Shown one piece after another: positions 1 through 7,814 of a stretch of 64,000 nt of DNA. Within the stretch, counting starts at the first letter, position 1; every line of letters starts with the position of its first letter. The DNA lies in NCBI GenBank assembly GCA_947073545.1, contig CAMTMP010000010.1, positions 1-64,000 on the forward strand, written 5' to 3'. The notes under the pieces were generated by a model that saw nothing but the letters and a program-made list of their open reading frames with translations, did no database searches and was not told the DNA's origin. The position numbers and the translations under genes were made by a program. This DNA is from an uncultured bacterium. Lineage in GTDB: Bacteria > Bacillota > Clostridia > Lachnospirales > Lachnospiraceae.

Positions 1-225
1 CGTTTCTTTTATTATACCTCAAAACGGCAGAAATTACTATGTTAATTTGTATAAATATCAATATGTCAGTACACTAGAGTAGGAAATTATACAAAAGAGG
101 AATTTGATGCTGCTATTGAATCAAGGAACAATGGTGGAAATCCAAAATATATATTTGCATATTTTAAAAATGCAAATATAGAATCATATAAACTTTCTGG
201 TGAAAAAATAGAGCAATTAAATGGT
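1..225 (+). pseudogene. Frame-disrupted TIR-like segment upstream of the radical SAM gene
   Basis: The frame of the next gene stays open back to position 55 but has no start codon before 226. It encodes a stretch around VGNYTKEEFDAA and PKYIFAYFKNA, a pattern I associate with bacterial TIR-like N-terminal domains (a [VT]GxYTxEEFxxA turn followed by a PKxYxYFK strand). A different frame is open from position 2 to a TAG at 80-82. The 5' part therefore seems joined by a frameshift or small deletion near 70-85, and the rest lies left of the window. The domain name is from memory and tentative. Confidence 0.4.
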
Positions 226-2118
226 GTGTTGAATTTGAAAAAATATATTGAGAGAGAACTTCAACAAGTATATGATTGGTTTTTTAATAAAAATGATTTG
301 CAGTTAAAAGTTCAGAATGAAATCAATAGAATTATTTTGCCAATGATTACGAGTAAAGAAAAACAGGAATTTAACGATGATAAAGTGAAGGATTTTGTAA
401 GTTTATATGATGGTATAAATCAACCATTCCAAGTTTTAGGGAAAAATATTATTGTTGATTCTGCGATAAATCAATTATTTTTATTACAGAAATATAATGT
501 ACAACCCAAACTAAGTCAACTAAGTGAAAAAGATTTTTATAAGTTATGTCAAGATATTATTGATAGTACTCAAATTGGATCAAATATTAAAGCATTGTCT
601 ATGATGTTGAAGTCTGAATGGACAAATTCAGAAGATGAAGTTAATTTTTGGAATGCGAATGTCAATGCAGTTAAAAGAAAAGTTGTTTTAGAAAGAATTT
701 TTATTGTAAAAAAAGAAGAAGCACATAGATTAAAAAGTATTCCACAAATACTTAATCATGTAAAATATGGAAATGACTTTCTTAAACCTTATGTAGTAGA
801 AAAAGAACTTCTGTTGCATCATCACCCGCAATTATTAGAAAAGGCAGGAAATGGTTTCTTGCTAATTAATAATATGAATAATAAGATAGCATTATTAGAT
901 AGTGACCCTGATAGTGGGATGAGAGGAACCCCAATATTTGATAGAGATGAATTAGGAAAATTAGAGCAATTTTTTAATGAATTAAAACAATTAGCAATCC
1001 CATTACAAAAATATTTAGAAACAATTAAATTGTCTCATTACAAAAAAGAGATGATTTCAATATTTGTAACAACTGAGTGTAATTTAAATTGTGATTATTG
1101 TTTCACAAACAAATATGCTGATACCCATAAAAATCAAACAATTGATTTAGAATTCGTTAAGAAGGGTATTGATGATTATTTTAAAACAGATTATTTGAGA
1201 CATGTGAGATTTTTTGGTGCTGGCGAGCCAACAGTAAAATTGAATTTAATAAAGGAAATCCATAAATATGCAAGAGAAAAAGGTGGTGAAGCAGTAACTT
1301 TTGAGATTCAAACAAATGGAGCTTTTAATGATGATACTGCAAGATGGTTAGCGAAAAATATTGATATTATATGGATTTCATGTGATGGAACTCCTGACAT
1401 TCAAGATTCTCATAGACTGTGTTTAGATGTTACTAAAAAATCATCTGCATTAATTGAAAAAAATATTAGTATTATAAAAAGAAATAATAATTTTGTTGGC
1501 ATTAGATCAACAATTACTAATGAAAATGTCAAACGTCAAATTGAGATGATTGATTATTTTAGTAATCTTGGTATTAGAGATATATGGGTTGATCCGATTT
1601 TTCCTTCAGTTAGTGAAAAAGAACAAGAAAATGATTTTAATAATATGCTTTTTGCGGAGAAATTTTTAGAGGCTTGTACTTATGCAGAAAATATTGGTGT
1701 TTTTTATGGGAGCATAATGACATGTAATTTTGGTGATTCAGTTACAAAACATTGTAGAGCATGTTTGCCTGTACCACATTTAACTACCGATGGGTACGTA
1801 TCGGCTTGTGATATGGCTTTGTTTGGCGAAGATAATAATCATATGCAATCTTTTATATATGGGAAATGGAACTCAGAAATAAAAAGGATTGAATATTATA
1901 GAGAACGAGAAGAAGTCCTACAATCACGGAGTACAGAACATATGATTCACTGTAAAGACTGTACTGCTAAAGAGCATTGTGGTGGATATTGCTTAGGTGA
2001 AGTACTTAATGAGACTAAAGATTTATTTGGACAAAAAAGAGGAGTATGTGAAGCAATTAGATTTTTGGATAGTAAAATGACTGAATCTCAAAGAAAATAT
2101 ATATATTCGCATCCTTAA
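226..2118 (+). CDS. Radical SAM/SPASM protein, probably N-terminally truncated
   Basis: The 630-residue frame contains a radical SAM core with C285-x3-C289-x2-C292 for a [4Fe-4S] cluster and SAM, the FFGAGEPT strand about 45 residues later, and a C-terminal SPASM-like region with clustered cysteines (HCRAC, SACDM, HCKDCTAKEHCGGYC) for auxiliary clusters. Such enzymes usually modify peptides or proteins. Residues 1-270 are not radical SAM. The first 35 continue the TIR-like segment upstream, and about 150-260 may be a degenerate PLD-like sensor fold. The GTG at 226 lacks a Shine-Dalgarno, which argues that this is the 3' part of a larger broken gene. No obvious precursor peptide follows; the next gene encodes a basic Cys-containing small protein. 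Very AT-rich codon use marks it as acquired. Confidence 0.7.
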   Translation: MLNLKKYIERELQQVYDWFFNKNDLQLKVQNEINRIILPMITSKEKQEFNDDKVKDFVSLYDGINQPFQVLGKNIIVDSAINQLFLLQKYNVQPKLSQLSEKDFYKLCQDIIDSTQIGSNIKALSMMLKSEWTNSEDEVNFWNANVNAVKRKVVLERIFIVKKEEAHRLKSIPQILNHVKYGNDFLKPYVVEKELLLHHHPQLLEKAGNGFLLINNMNNKIALLDSDPDSGMRGTPIFDRDELGKLEQFFNELKQLAIPLQKYLETIKLSHYKKEMISIFVTTECNLNCDYCFTNKYADTHKNQTIDLEFVKKGIDDYFKTDYLRHVRFFGAGEPTVKLNLIKEIHKYAREKGGEAVTFEIQTNGAFNDDTARWLAKNIDIIWISCDGTPDIQDSHRLCLDVTKKSSALIEKNISIIKRNNNFVGIRSTITNENVKRQIEMIDYFSNLGIRDIWVDPIFPSVSEKEQENDFNNMLFAEKFLEACTYAENIGVFYGSIMTCNFGDSVTKHCRACLPVPHLTTDGYVSACDMALFGEDNNHMQSFIYGKWNSEIKRIEYYREREEVLQSRSTEHMIHCKDCTAKEHCGGYCLGEVLNETKDLFGQKRGVCEAIRFLDSKMTESQRKYIYSHP

Positions 2119-2155
2119 TATATAGATAGAATGTTGCTTTTAAGTGGAGAATGTT

Positions 2156-2422
2156 ATGAGTAGAAGTTATAAGAAAGTTCCTTGCTATAAGGATTATAAC
2201 CGTGGTATGAAAAAATGTGCCAATAGGTACTTACGTAGAAATTATTTAGATATTCCATCTGGAAGGGCATATAAAAAATTATTTTGTTCCTATGATATTT
2301 GTGATTACAGATTTTTCAGACCGTTCATTTCTTATAAAAAGCGGATATCAAAATACTGTCATGAAAGACATTCAGACAATGAATTATATAGAATGTGGTA
2401 TAAATATTATAAAATGAAATAG
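2156..2422 (+). CDS. Small basic Cys-containing protein of unknown function
   Basis: It encodes about 88 residues beginning MSRSYKKVPC, rich in Lys, Arg, Tyr and Cys. The ATG at 2156 is preferred over the upstream in-frame GTG at 2144 because a GTGGAG Shine-Dalgarno ends 7 bases before it. Short SYKK-type proteins like this recur in clostridial prophages and mobile elements, and I know no assigned function. It follows the radical SAM gene by 37 bases and could be co-transcribed. Nothing shows it to be a radical SAM substrate, but its Cys and Tyr content makes that worth noting. Confidence 0.6.
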   Translation: MSRSYKKVPCYKDYNRGMKKCANRYLRRNYLDIPSGRAYKKLFCSYDICDYRFFRPFISYKKRISKYCHERHSDNELYRMWYKYYKMK

Positions 2423-2470
2423 ACAGACTTTATTTATAGCATAAAAATTGGATGAACGTCATATGCTAGA

Positions 2471-2510
2471 AGTGTACACTGTTGACATTGTGTACACTTT
2501 TTGCTATGAT
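2471..2510 (+). promoter_or_regulatory. Promoter with overlapping palindromic operator of the toxin-antitoxin pair
   Basis: A sigma-A type promoter has TTGACA at 2482-2487, a 17-base spacer and TATGAT at 2505-2510. A perfect 9-bp inverted repeat, AGTGTACAC (2471-2479) and GTGTACACT (2490-2498), straddles the -35 box, so a bound repressor would occlude RNA polymerase. This fits autoregulation by the antitoxin encoded just downstream. Confidence 0.75.
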
Positions 2511-2535
2511 GGAGGTATCGAAGGAGATGATAGAT

Positions 2536-2961
2536 ATGTTGATGGAACAGGCTACAACTGTAAGAAAAGAATGGAGCGCGGTTTGCGATAGCGTTATTCA
2601 TGAGAAACCTAAGTTTATCAAACGCACACGAGATAAAATGTGGTTTTCAAATTTGGAAACAATATCTGAGATTTTAGAAGCATATTATTTTACTGCCACG
2701 AGATATATTGAAGGCGATAATTCTGTTACTTTATCGCTTAATGAAATTGATCTTGTAGAGAATGGTAAAGACGAGCAGGAAGCACGCTTGAACATGGGCA
2801 GGGCTATATTAGAATATGCTTTGGATTATTATAATGAATATGAAATGTATTCCCATAGTCCCAATAGAAAGAAACATATCCCTTATATTTTTAAAGCATT
2901 GATTATAGATAACCCAGAAAGGATAGGAGATATGTTACAATGCCAAGATGGAAAGAACTAA
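2536..2961 (+). CDS. Putative antitoxin, Phd/YefM-like N-terminus
   Basis: This is the likely antitoxin and autorepressor of the adjacent toxin. The start at 2536 is chosen because AAGGAG lies at 2521-2526 and because the frame further upstream overlaps the promoter. The N-terminal pattern TTVRKEWSAVCDSVIHEKP and then FIKRTRD resembles Phd/YefM DNA-binding domains. The remaining 100 residues contain a VTLSLNEIDLVENGKDEQEA segment like the sensor or neutralising part of HicB-type antitoxins. It overlaps the toxin gene by 22 bases, so translation is coupled. Family placement is by eye. Confidence 0.6.
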   Translation: MLMEQATTVRKEWSAVCDSVIHEKPKFIKRTRDKMWFSNLETISEILEAYYFTATRYIEGDNSVTLSLNEIDLVENGKDEQEARLNMGRAILEYALDYYNEYEMYSHSPNRKKHIPYIFKALIIDNPERIGDMLQCQDGKN

Positions 2962-3158
2962 AGAGATTTTGCGACAGAGACGGTTGGGAATTGTATAAAG
3001 ATACAGATCATTATTTCTATCGGAAAATAGATGATGATGGAAATATCAGATTGACGAAAGTTTCAAAAGGTTCAGGAGAAATTCGTCCTCATATGTGGAG
3101 GGAAATATTAAAGAAACAGTTACAAGTCACACAGGAATATTTTAATAGTAAAATATGA
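2940..3158 (+). CDS. Small HicA-like toxin
   Basis: The 72-residue basic protein starts MPRWKELKRFCDRDGWEL and ends with the pattern GSGEIRPHMWREILKKQL. It resembles HicA/YcfA-type mRNA interferases: a short dsRBD-like fold with KELKRF helix, a GWxLxxxxDHYxYRK strand and a late Ile/Leu helix. The canonical GSHxxF histidine motif is replaced by DTDHYFYRK, so the catalytic residue is not certain. It overlaps the antitoxin end by 22 bases and is followed by a hairpin terminator, which makes a closed two-gene operon. Confidence 0.6.
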   Translation: MPRWKELKRFCDRDGWELYKDTDHYFYRKIDDDGNIRLTKVSKGSGEIRPHMWREILKKQLQVTQEYFNSKI

Positions 3159-3168
3159 TGAAGAGTTT

Positions 3169-3206
3169 AAAAGCATTTGGAGAATAATAATCCAGATGCT
3201 TTTTTG
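3169..3206 (+). terminator. Rho-independent terminator after the toxin gene
   Basis: A stem AGCATTTGGA / TCCAGATGCT with one mismatch and a loop of about 9 bases is followed by a T run. It closes the toxin-antitoxin operon. Confidence 0.75.
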
Positions 3207-3246
3207 ATGAAAAGCAACCTATGGAAGAAAGGGGAGAAAAATAGAA

Positions 3247-3648
3247 ATGTCATGTAATAAGAGAATGATAGATATTGAAAGAGAAATTAATGATTTCTTT
3301 GCGTCAGATAAATTTAAGAAGTTGGCATTATCTTATAATGGCGTTTATCCTGACTACTGCAATGAGAATAAATTTCAGATATTCGAGGATGCGGCAATAG
3401 ATTCTATTTGCAGATTAGTAAATGAGAAGATAAAAGAATTTATAGATAATGAAGCAATTTGTATGTTTATCAAGGGCGATGGAATATATATGGAATCTGA
3501 TTTACCTTTTAGAAGAAAAGGGTGGATTTGTCTTACTTGTCGTTGGGGAACAAATTACGATAAGCAAAGATGTGATTTTTGTGGACAACGATTATTACCA
3601 CCTTATAAATTCATGGAGGATTTAACCAATGGCGATAAAGAAATATAG
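3247..3648 (+). CDS. Hypothetical protein with C-terminal zinc ribbon
   Basis: The 133-residue protein is acidic and helical in its first 90 residues. It ends with a zinc ribbon whose cysteine pairs are CLTC and CDFC, separated by 12 residues (about 98-118). A GGGGAG Shine-Dalgarno precedes the ATG. The ribbon suggests nucleic-acid or protein binding, but no function is recognisable. It overlaps the next gene by 20 bases, so the two are probably translationally coupled. The composition matches the surrounding mobile element. Confidence 0.55.
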   Translation: MSCNKRMIDIEREINDFFASDKFKKLALSYNGVYPDYCNENKFQIFEDAAIDSICRLVNEKIKEFIDNEAICMFIKGDGIYMESDLPFRRKGWICLTCRWGTNYDKQRCDFCGQRLLPPYKFMEDLTNGDKEI

Positions 3649-3826
3649 ATGTAGAATTAATTGGCTTAACGGATGTGAGTTTTTTGATGTAATAGTGAAA
3701 GCAAATTCAGAAAGAAAAGCAAGAATAATAGCGAAAGAAAAGGTAATCAAAGAAAAAGGCAATCATTTCTGTATGGTATGTGGTTGTGAAGAGATTAGGG
3801 AGGGTTCAGTTAATGGCAATGGATAG
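3629..3826 (+). CDS. Small basic protein with a CxxCxC motif
   Basis: The 65-residue protein MAIKKYRCRINW... carries a short CMVCGC motif near its end, possibly half of a metal site. It sits in a chain of three overlapping small genes (3247, 3629, 3813). Such overlapping small genes are typical of phage and integrative elements. Function unknown. Confidence 0.45.
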   Translation: MAIKKYRCRINWLNGCEFFDVIVKANSERKARIIAKEKVIKEKGNHFCMVCGCEEIREGSVNGNG

Positions 3827-3998
3827 ACAAACACCATGTTTATATTATGTATGCGCCGGACTATGTAAGAAGGGCAGGAAAGCGGGTCATGCTCATTACT
3901 GCCAGCATTGCAATAAGTATAAGCCGAGAGCAAGGGTAAGATATAAGAATCAGAAAAGAGAGAAGTTGGAGAAAATGCGAAAGGAAGAAAGGTATTAA
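3813..3998 (+). CDS. Small Cys-rich basic protein
   Basis: About 61 residues, starting MAMDRQTPC. The ATG at 3813 has an AGGGAGGG Shine-Dalgarno 8 bases upstream. Cysteines in YVCAGLCKKGRKAGHAHYC and CQHCNKY form a plausible C-x3-C...C-x2-C zinc knuckle rich in Lys and Arg, which suggests nucleic-acid binding. It overlaps the end of the previous gene by 14 bases. The family is unknown to me. Confidence 0.5.
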   Translation: MAMDRQTPCLYYVCAGLCKKGRKAGHAHYCQHCNKYKPRARVRYKNQKREKLEKMRKEERY

Positions 3999-4123
3999 AA
4001 AAGTATTATACTTTTCAAAATGTTGTAGATGATTTATAATATAATCAATAAAATGCTGTTTTTATAGAAGTTAAGAGTTGGATACTTGTAAATTATTTAC
4101 TAAAAATATGAAAAGAGTAAAAT

Positions 4124-4948
4124 ATGGGAATCAAAATTAATGATGAGAATGTTGGATATTTTAGTATATACAGAGATCCGGAAGATATATATATTGAATT
4201 GAATAAAAATAGACCATCTTTTACGGATGGCGAAATTGAAAGAGGATTAGAAAGACCATTTGAAGAGTATTCAGAAGCGGATCAAAGATGTTTTGGCGTG
4301 GCATTTGCCTGTATTGATAATAAAAATAATACGATTACAAATAGACGGAAATCCAAAAAACCAATAATGTTATCAGGTAGAAGAATAGAAAAATCTAAGT
4401 ATGTGGAGGGAGGATATTTATATAATCGTTGTCATTTGATTGGTTGTCAATTTCATCCTTCTAAGACTAATAATGAAAATTTAATTATTGGCACTCGTTA
4501 TTTTAATATAAAAGGGATGCTTCCATTTGAAAATAAAGTTAAAGATTATTTGGATAAAGGAGGACGTGTTCTCTATCGTGTCAAGCCATATTTCAAAGGG
4601 GACAATATACTTTCTCATGGTGTTCAAATGGAAGCGTTGTCTATTATTGCCAATAAAGAAAATGAAGAATTACACTACAACGTATTTGTGTATAATAAAC
4701 AGCCAGGGATTACCATTGATTATGAGAGTGGAAAGAGTTGTGTGGATGAATCATGGAGTGAATTAGAAAATCGATTAAATAATATATATGATTGTGTATT
4801 TAATATTAAGACTAAAAAAATTCATATGCCTGGTAGTGCTTGTGAAGGAAAAAATGAATATAAAAATTTCTATCCTGGAGTTGGTAAAATACTTTTTGCG
4901 CATGGAGGTATTTATTGTAAGAATTGTTATCCACAAATGTTTGAATGA
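4124..4948 (+). CDS. DNA/RNA non-specific endonuclease (EndA/NucA-like), cytoplasmic form
   Basis: The 274-residue protein matches the beta-beta-alpha-metal nuclease family. The sequence around YNRCHLIGCQF takes the place of the DRGH catalytic motif, and it is followed by NLIIGTRYFN, GMLPFENKV, VLYRVKPYF, GVQMEA and NVFVYNKQPG, all family landmarks. The catalytic His is kept while DRG reads NRC, an unusual variant. No signal peptide or membrane anchor is visible, unlike secreted or competence nucleases, so it may act inside the cell on foreign nucleic acid. The last 45 residues (KKIHMPGSACEG, CKNC) resemble a degenerate Ada-type zinc-binding tail. Confidence 0.75.
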   Translation: MGIKINDENVGYFSIYRDPEDIYIELNKNRPSFTDGEIERGLERPFEEYSEADQRCFGVAFACIDNKNNTITNRRKSKKPIMLSGRRIEKSKYVEGGYLYNRCHLIGCQFHPSKTNNENLIIGTRYFNIKGMLPFENKVKDYLDKGGRVLYRVKPYFKGDNILSHGVQMEALSIIANKENEELHYNVFVYNKQPGITIDYESGKSCVDESWSELENRLNNIYDCVFNIKTKKIHMPGSACEGKNEYKNFYPGVGKILFAHGGIYCKNCYPQMFE

Positions 4949-5000
4949 AAGGCTGGATTTAAGTATAAATTGGAGGTTTGTATGATCATAGTAAACAAAT

Positions 5001-5098
5001 GTTTTCTGAATCTGATTTCAAAAAATATTTGATAGACGTCCTTGTGTAGAACAGACGCCTAAATACATACAGAATTATTTAAAGGCGATGAATTTCTA
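5001..5098 (+). pseudogene. Short frame-disrupted coding remnant
   Basis: One frame reads MFSESDFKKYLIDVLV and then TAG. A second frame continues as VEQTPKYIQNYLKAMNF and then TAG. The two halves read like one small helical protein broken by a single indel near 5046. No family is assigned. It lies between the nuclease and DUF262 genes. Confidence 0.3.
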
Positions 5099-5127
5099 GT
5101 TTTAAGTGGTGGAGTAGGAGTGATATT

Positions 5128-5670
5128 ATGCAGAAAATAACAAGATTCAAAGATATAAAGCAATTTACAACAGATGGGAATTACAATGTGTGTTATCCTA
5201 TTCCAAGTCTTGTGAAATACATATCAGAAGAAATAGAAGAGATGGGATTGCAATTAAATCCAAAATTTCAGCGTGGGCATGTATGGACTGAGCAACAACA
5301 GATAGCATGGTTAGAATACCATCTTAGAGGAGGAAGATCAGGAAATACAATATATCTGAACAATCCATTTTGGCACAGTAGTAGACGGCCTAAAGATGGA
5401 GAATATAAGGATTATGTATGTGTAGATGGATTGCAAAGGATTACGGCAGCACAGAGGTTCATAAACAACGAAATCAAGGTGTTTGGATCTTATTTCTCTG
5501 AATATGAAGATAGAATAAATATTACAGATGCGGCAATGTATTTAAATGTCAATGATTTGAAAACGGAGAGAGAAGTGTTACAATGGTATGTGGATATGAA
5601 TGCTGGCGGAACACCACATACAAGTGGTGAGATTGAAAAAGTAAGAAAAATGATTCAAGAACTTGGATAA
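5128..5670 (+). CDS. DUF262 (ParB/Srx-fold) protein
   Basis: The 180-residue protein is a single DUF262 domain. It has LNPKFQRGHVWTEQQQIAWL near residues 42-61, the DGLQRITAA motif near 113-121 and a C-terminal MNAGGTPHTSGEIEKVR segment. DUF262 domains form the N-terminal NTPase/nuclease half of GmrSD-type modification-dependent restriction enzymes and also occur alone in phages. The DGxQR motif is intact. No DUF1524 HNH partner domain is present here. It lies 25 bases upstream of a Fic gene, probably in one operon. Confidence 0.8.
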   Translation: MQKITRFKDIKQFTTDGNYNVCYPIPSLVKYISEEIEEMGLQLNPKFQRGHVWTEQQQIAWLEYHLRGGRSGNTIYLNNPFWHSSRRPKDGEYKDYVCVDGLQRITAAQRFINNEIKVFGSYFSEYEDRINITDAAMYLNVNDLKTEREVLQWYVDMNAGGTPHTSGEIEKVRKMIQELG

Positions 5671-5695
5671 TTAATGATATATGTGAGGTGCACAC

Positions 5696-6436
5696 ATGAA
5701 TAATCTTACAAACAAAGAGTTTTTGGATTTCCTCTTGGAAAGATTCAAAATAGAAAGAGAAAAATTTGACAGATCGGGTGTATATGCATACACACAGCGT
5801 CTACTTGCTTATAACTCAAATAAGATTGAAGGTAGCACACTTACTGAGGAGCAAACAGCTTCTTTGTTTGATAATGGAACTTTGCCGAAATCAGATGATT
5901 ATTATAGAGCAAAAGATGTTGAGGAGATGAATGGTCATTTCCTGATGTTTAATAAAATGCTGGACACTTTGGATGAGTCATTGACACAAGAACTAATAAA
6001 GAAATTTCATTATGAGTTGAAGTCTGGTGTGTTTGAGGATCGTGCTAACGGATATGCAATCGGTGATTATAAGCAGCGTCCTAATATGATTGGAATGTAC
6101 CAAACTGTAAGACCAGAAAATGTTGCCCAAGAAATGTATTTACTAATGAACTGGTATGATGGTCAGACGATAAATATTTCTGTATTGGCTGAGTTTCATG
6201 CAAGATACGAAAGTATTCATCCATTTCAAGATGGGAACGGTAGGACGGGAAGATTGATTCTCTTTAGGGAGTGTTTAAAGAATGGTGTTGTGCCGGTTGT
6301 GATTGAAGATGCAAATAGAAATGAGTATCTGGAAGCATTAAAAAAATATAGAGAAGAAAAAAGTCTGGATAAATTGATTACACTTTTTGAGAAGGAACAG
6401 CAGTTTTACATGGGAAAATGTAGGTATTTTATGTAG
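5696..6436 (+). CDS. Fic-domain AMPylase with built-in inhibitory motif
   Basis: The 246-residue protein carries the complete Fic core HPFQDGNGRTGR (H175 to R186), which binds nucleotide and transfers AMP to hydroxyl side chains. S41-x3-E45-G46 (in NSNKIEGS) matches the (S/T)xxxE(G/N) inhibitory helix, so this is a self-inhibited Fic protein with the motif N-terminal to the core. The target is unknown. Its neighbours, a DUF262 protein and a putative PD-(D/E)xK protein, suggest conflict or defence rather than housekeeping. Confidence 0.88.
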   Translation: MNNLTNKEFLDFLLERFKIEREKFDRSGVYAYTQRLLAYNSNKIEGSTLTEEQTASLFDNGTLPKSDDYYRAKDVEEMNGHFLMFNKMLDTLDESLTQELIKKFHYELKSGVFEDRANGYAIGDYKQRPNMIGMYQTVRPENVAQEMYLLMNWYDGQTINISVLAEFHARYESIHPFQDGNGRTGRLILFRECLKNGVVPVVIEDANRNEYLEALKKYREEKSLDKLITLFEKEQQFYMGKCRYFM

Positions 6437-6479
6437 GACATGAATGTGAAATTTTAATAGGTTTGTTAGGTGGTGGATT

Positions 6480-7781
6480 ATGGAAGGGTGTTTAGAACTT
6501 TTAGAATTTAAAGAGTCTGTTGATAGATTTCATGAAACAAAACATTTGAGTATTGTAAAGAAAATGATTAATTTATTTGATGAAGAATGGATAATTAGCA
6601 ATCAAGAACATGTATTGCATAAATTGATTAAGAGACAAGATATAATAGCTGAAATGGAATTGGATTCATTCGCTGCATCAGTGAGAAAGCTTCGTAAAAT
6701 AAGTCCTCAGTGGCTTAATAATCAAATAAAAATTATAAAGCAAAATGATATTAATAATCAAAAAGGTGCTATGTTTGAGATTTTGGGCTTAGGAAGCCTT
6801 ATTGGAAGTGAAAACTATGAAATTATTCCTGCTTCCATGGGGAATCCGGGATATGATGGGATTGTACAATTTCGAGATGGTAGTAAAATAAATTTATCTA
6901 TGAAAAATTTTGGAATTTCACGTTTTCAAAAAGATTATTATGATGAATTGAAAAAAATCAGAAATATATTAGTTGATGAAATGAATATACAATCAAAAAA
7001 CGGAATTCAATGTGAAATTATATTTAATGAATATCCTTCATTTTCAATGTATAATAGAATATCTGATATAATAAAGGGTTTAGTTTCTCGTTATAATGAA
7101 GAAGTGATAGAAGAAAGTGTGGACAATCAAGTTTTAATAAGATTGCGAAAATTGCCATATAAGTTCAGTATAAAAGAAAAGTCATATTTAATTTTTGCGT
7201 TATCTCCAGAGCATAAGAATGAATTTGCAAATCTAAGAGATAAATTGGAGGAGGCATGTGTAAATTTATCAAAAAATGATAAGGGAAAAGATGAGATAAA
7301 TGGAATATGGATACACTTGCACGAAAATGCAAATATTAAAAAATGTCAAGAATATGTACAAAATTATATAGGTAATAAAGTTTGCCCGATAGATTTAGTA
7401 CTCTTATATCAACCGAGTATTGCGAGAAATCTTATTGATAGAAATGTTCATCTACATCATACAATTTTACCTGCTATAAATATGAACTATATAGAGTGGT
7501 ATGAAAGACATAGGAATAGAATAAGTTTATCTTTTCCAATTGGATTACATTCTAATAATGTTGCTGAAAGCAATATTTTTATAAATAATCAAAAGCGGGA
7601 AATTGACTTAACGGAGTGTTATTTTTATCAAAGGGGCGATTTGTATATAGATGATGGAGAAGATATTCAAGTGCCATACAATTTTGCACCAGGTTTTTTT
7701 ATACATAAGATATTTTCAGAGAACATAATAAAAACGGTAACTCCTAATTATCCTGAATATGAATTTTTAAGTATTTTGTAA
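6480..7781 (+). CDS. Unknown protein with putative PD-(D/E)xK nuclease core
   Basis: I do not recognise this 433-residue protein. Residues about 95-145 read QKGAMFEILGLG, then GNPGYDGIVQFRDGSKINLSMKNFG. A helix Glu, an Asp in GYDG and a Lys ending a hydrophobic strand (LSMK) match a PD-(D/E)xK restriction-fold active site. The C-terminal 250 residues are beta-rich without a known motif. It is 43 bases after the Fic gene and has the same AT-rich composition. A nuclease or restriction-like effector is an inference only. Confidence 0.5.
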   Translation: MEGCLELLEFKESVDRFHETKHLSIVKKMINLFDEEWIISNQEHVLHKLIKRQDIIAEMELDSFAASVRKLRKISPQWLNNQIKIIKQNDINNQKGAMFEILGLGSLIGSENYEIIPASMGNPGYDGIVQFRDGSKINLSMKNFGISRFQKDYYDELKKIRNILVDEMNIQSKNGIQCEIIFNEYPSFSMYNRISDIIKGLVSRYNEEVIEESVDNQVLIRLRKLPYKFSIKEKSYLIFALSPEHKNEFANLRDKLEEACVNLSKNDKGKDEINGIWIHLHENANIKKCQEYVQNYIGNKVCPIDLVLLYQPSIARNLIDRNVHLHHTILPAINMNYIEWYERHRNRISLSFPIGLHSNNVAESNIFINNQKREIDLTECYFYQRGDLYIDDGEDIQVPYNFAPGFFIHKIFSENIIKTVTPNYPEYEFLSIL

Positions 7782-7814
7782 ATGAAATAACTATTTAATC
7801 AGGAGGTGTGTTAT

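Noticed and set aside
2482..2535. Longer start for the antitoxin gene at TTG 2482
   Set aside because: This stretch is the promoter and operator (-35 at 2482, -10 at 2505), so it cannot be translated from the main promoter.
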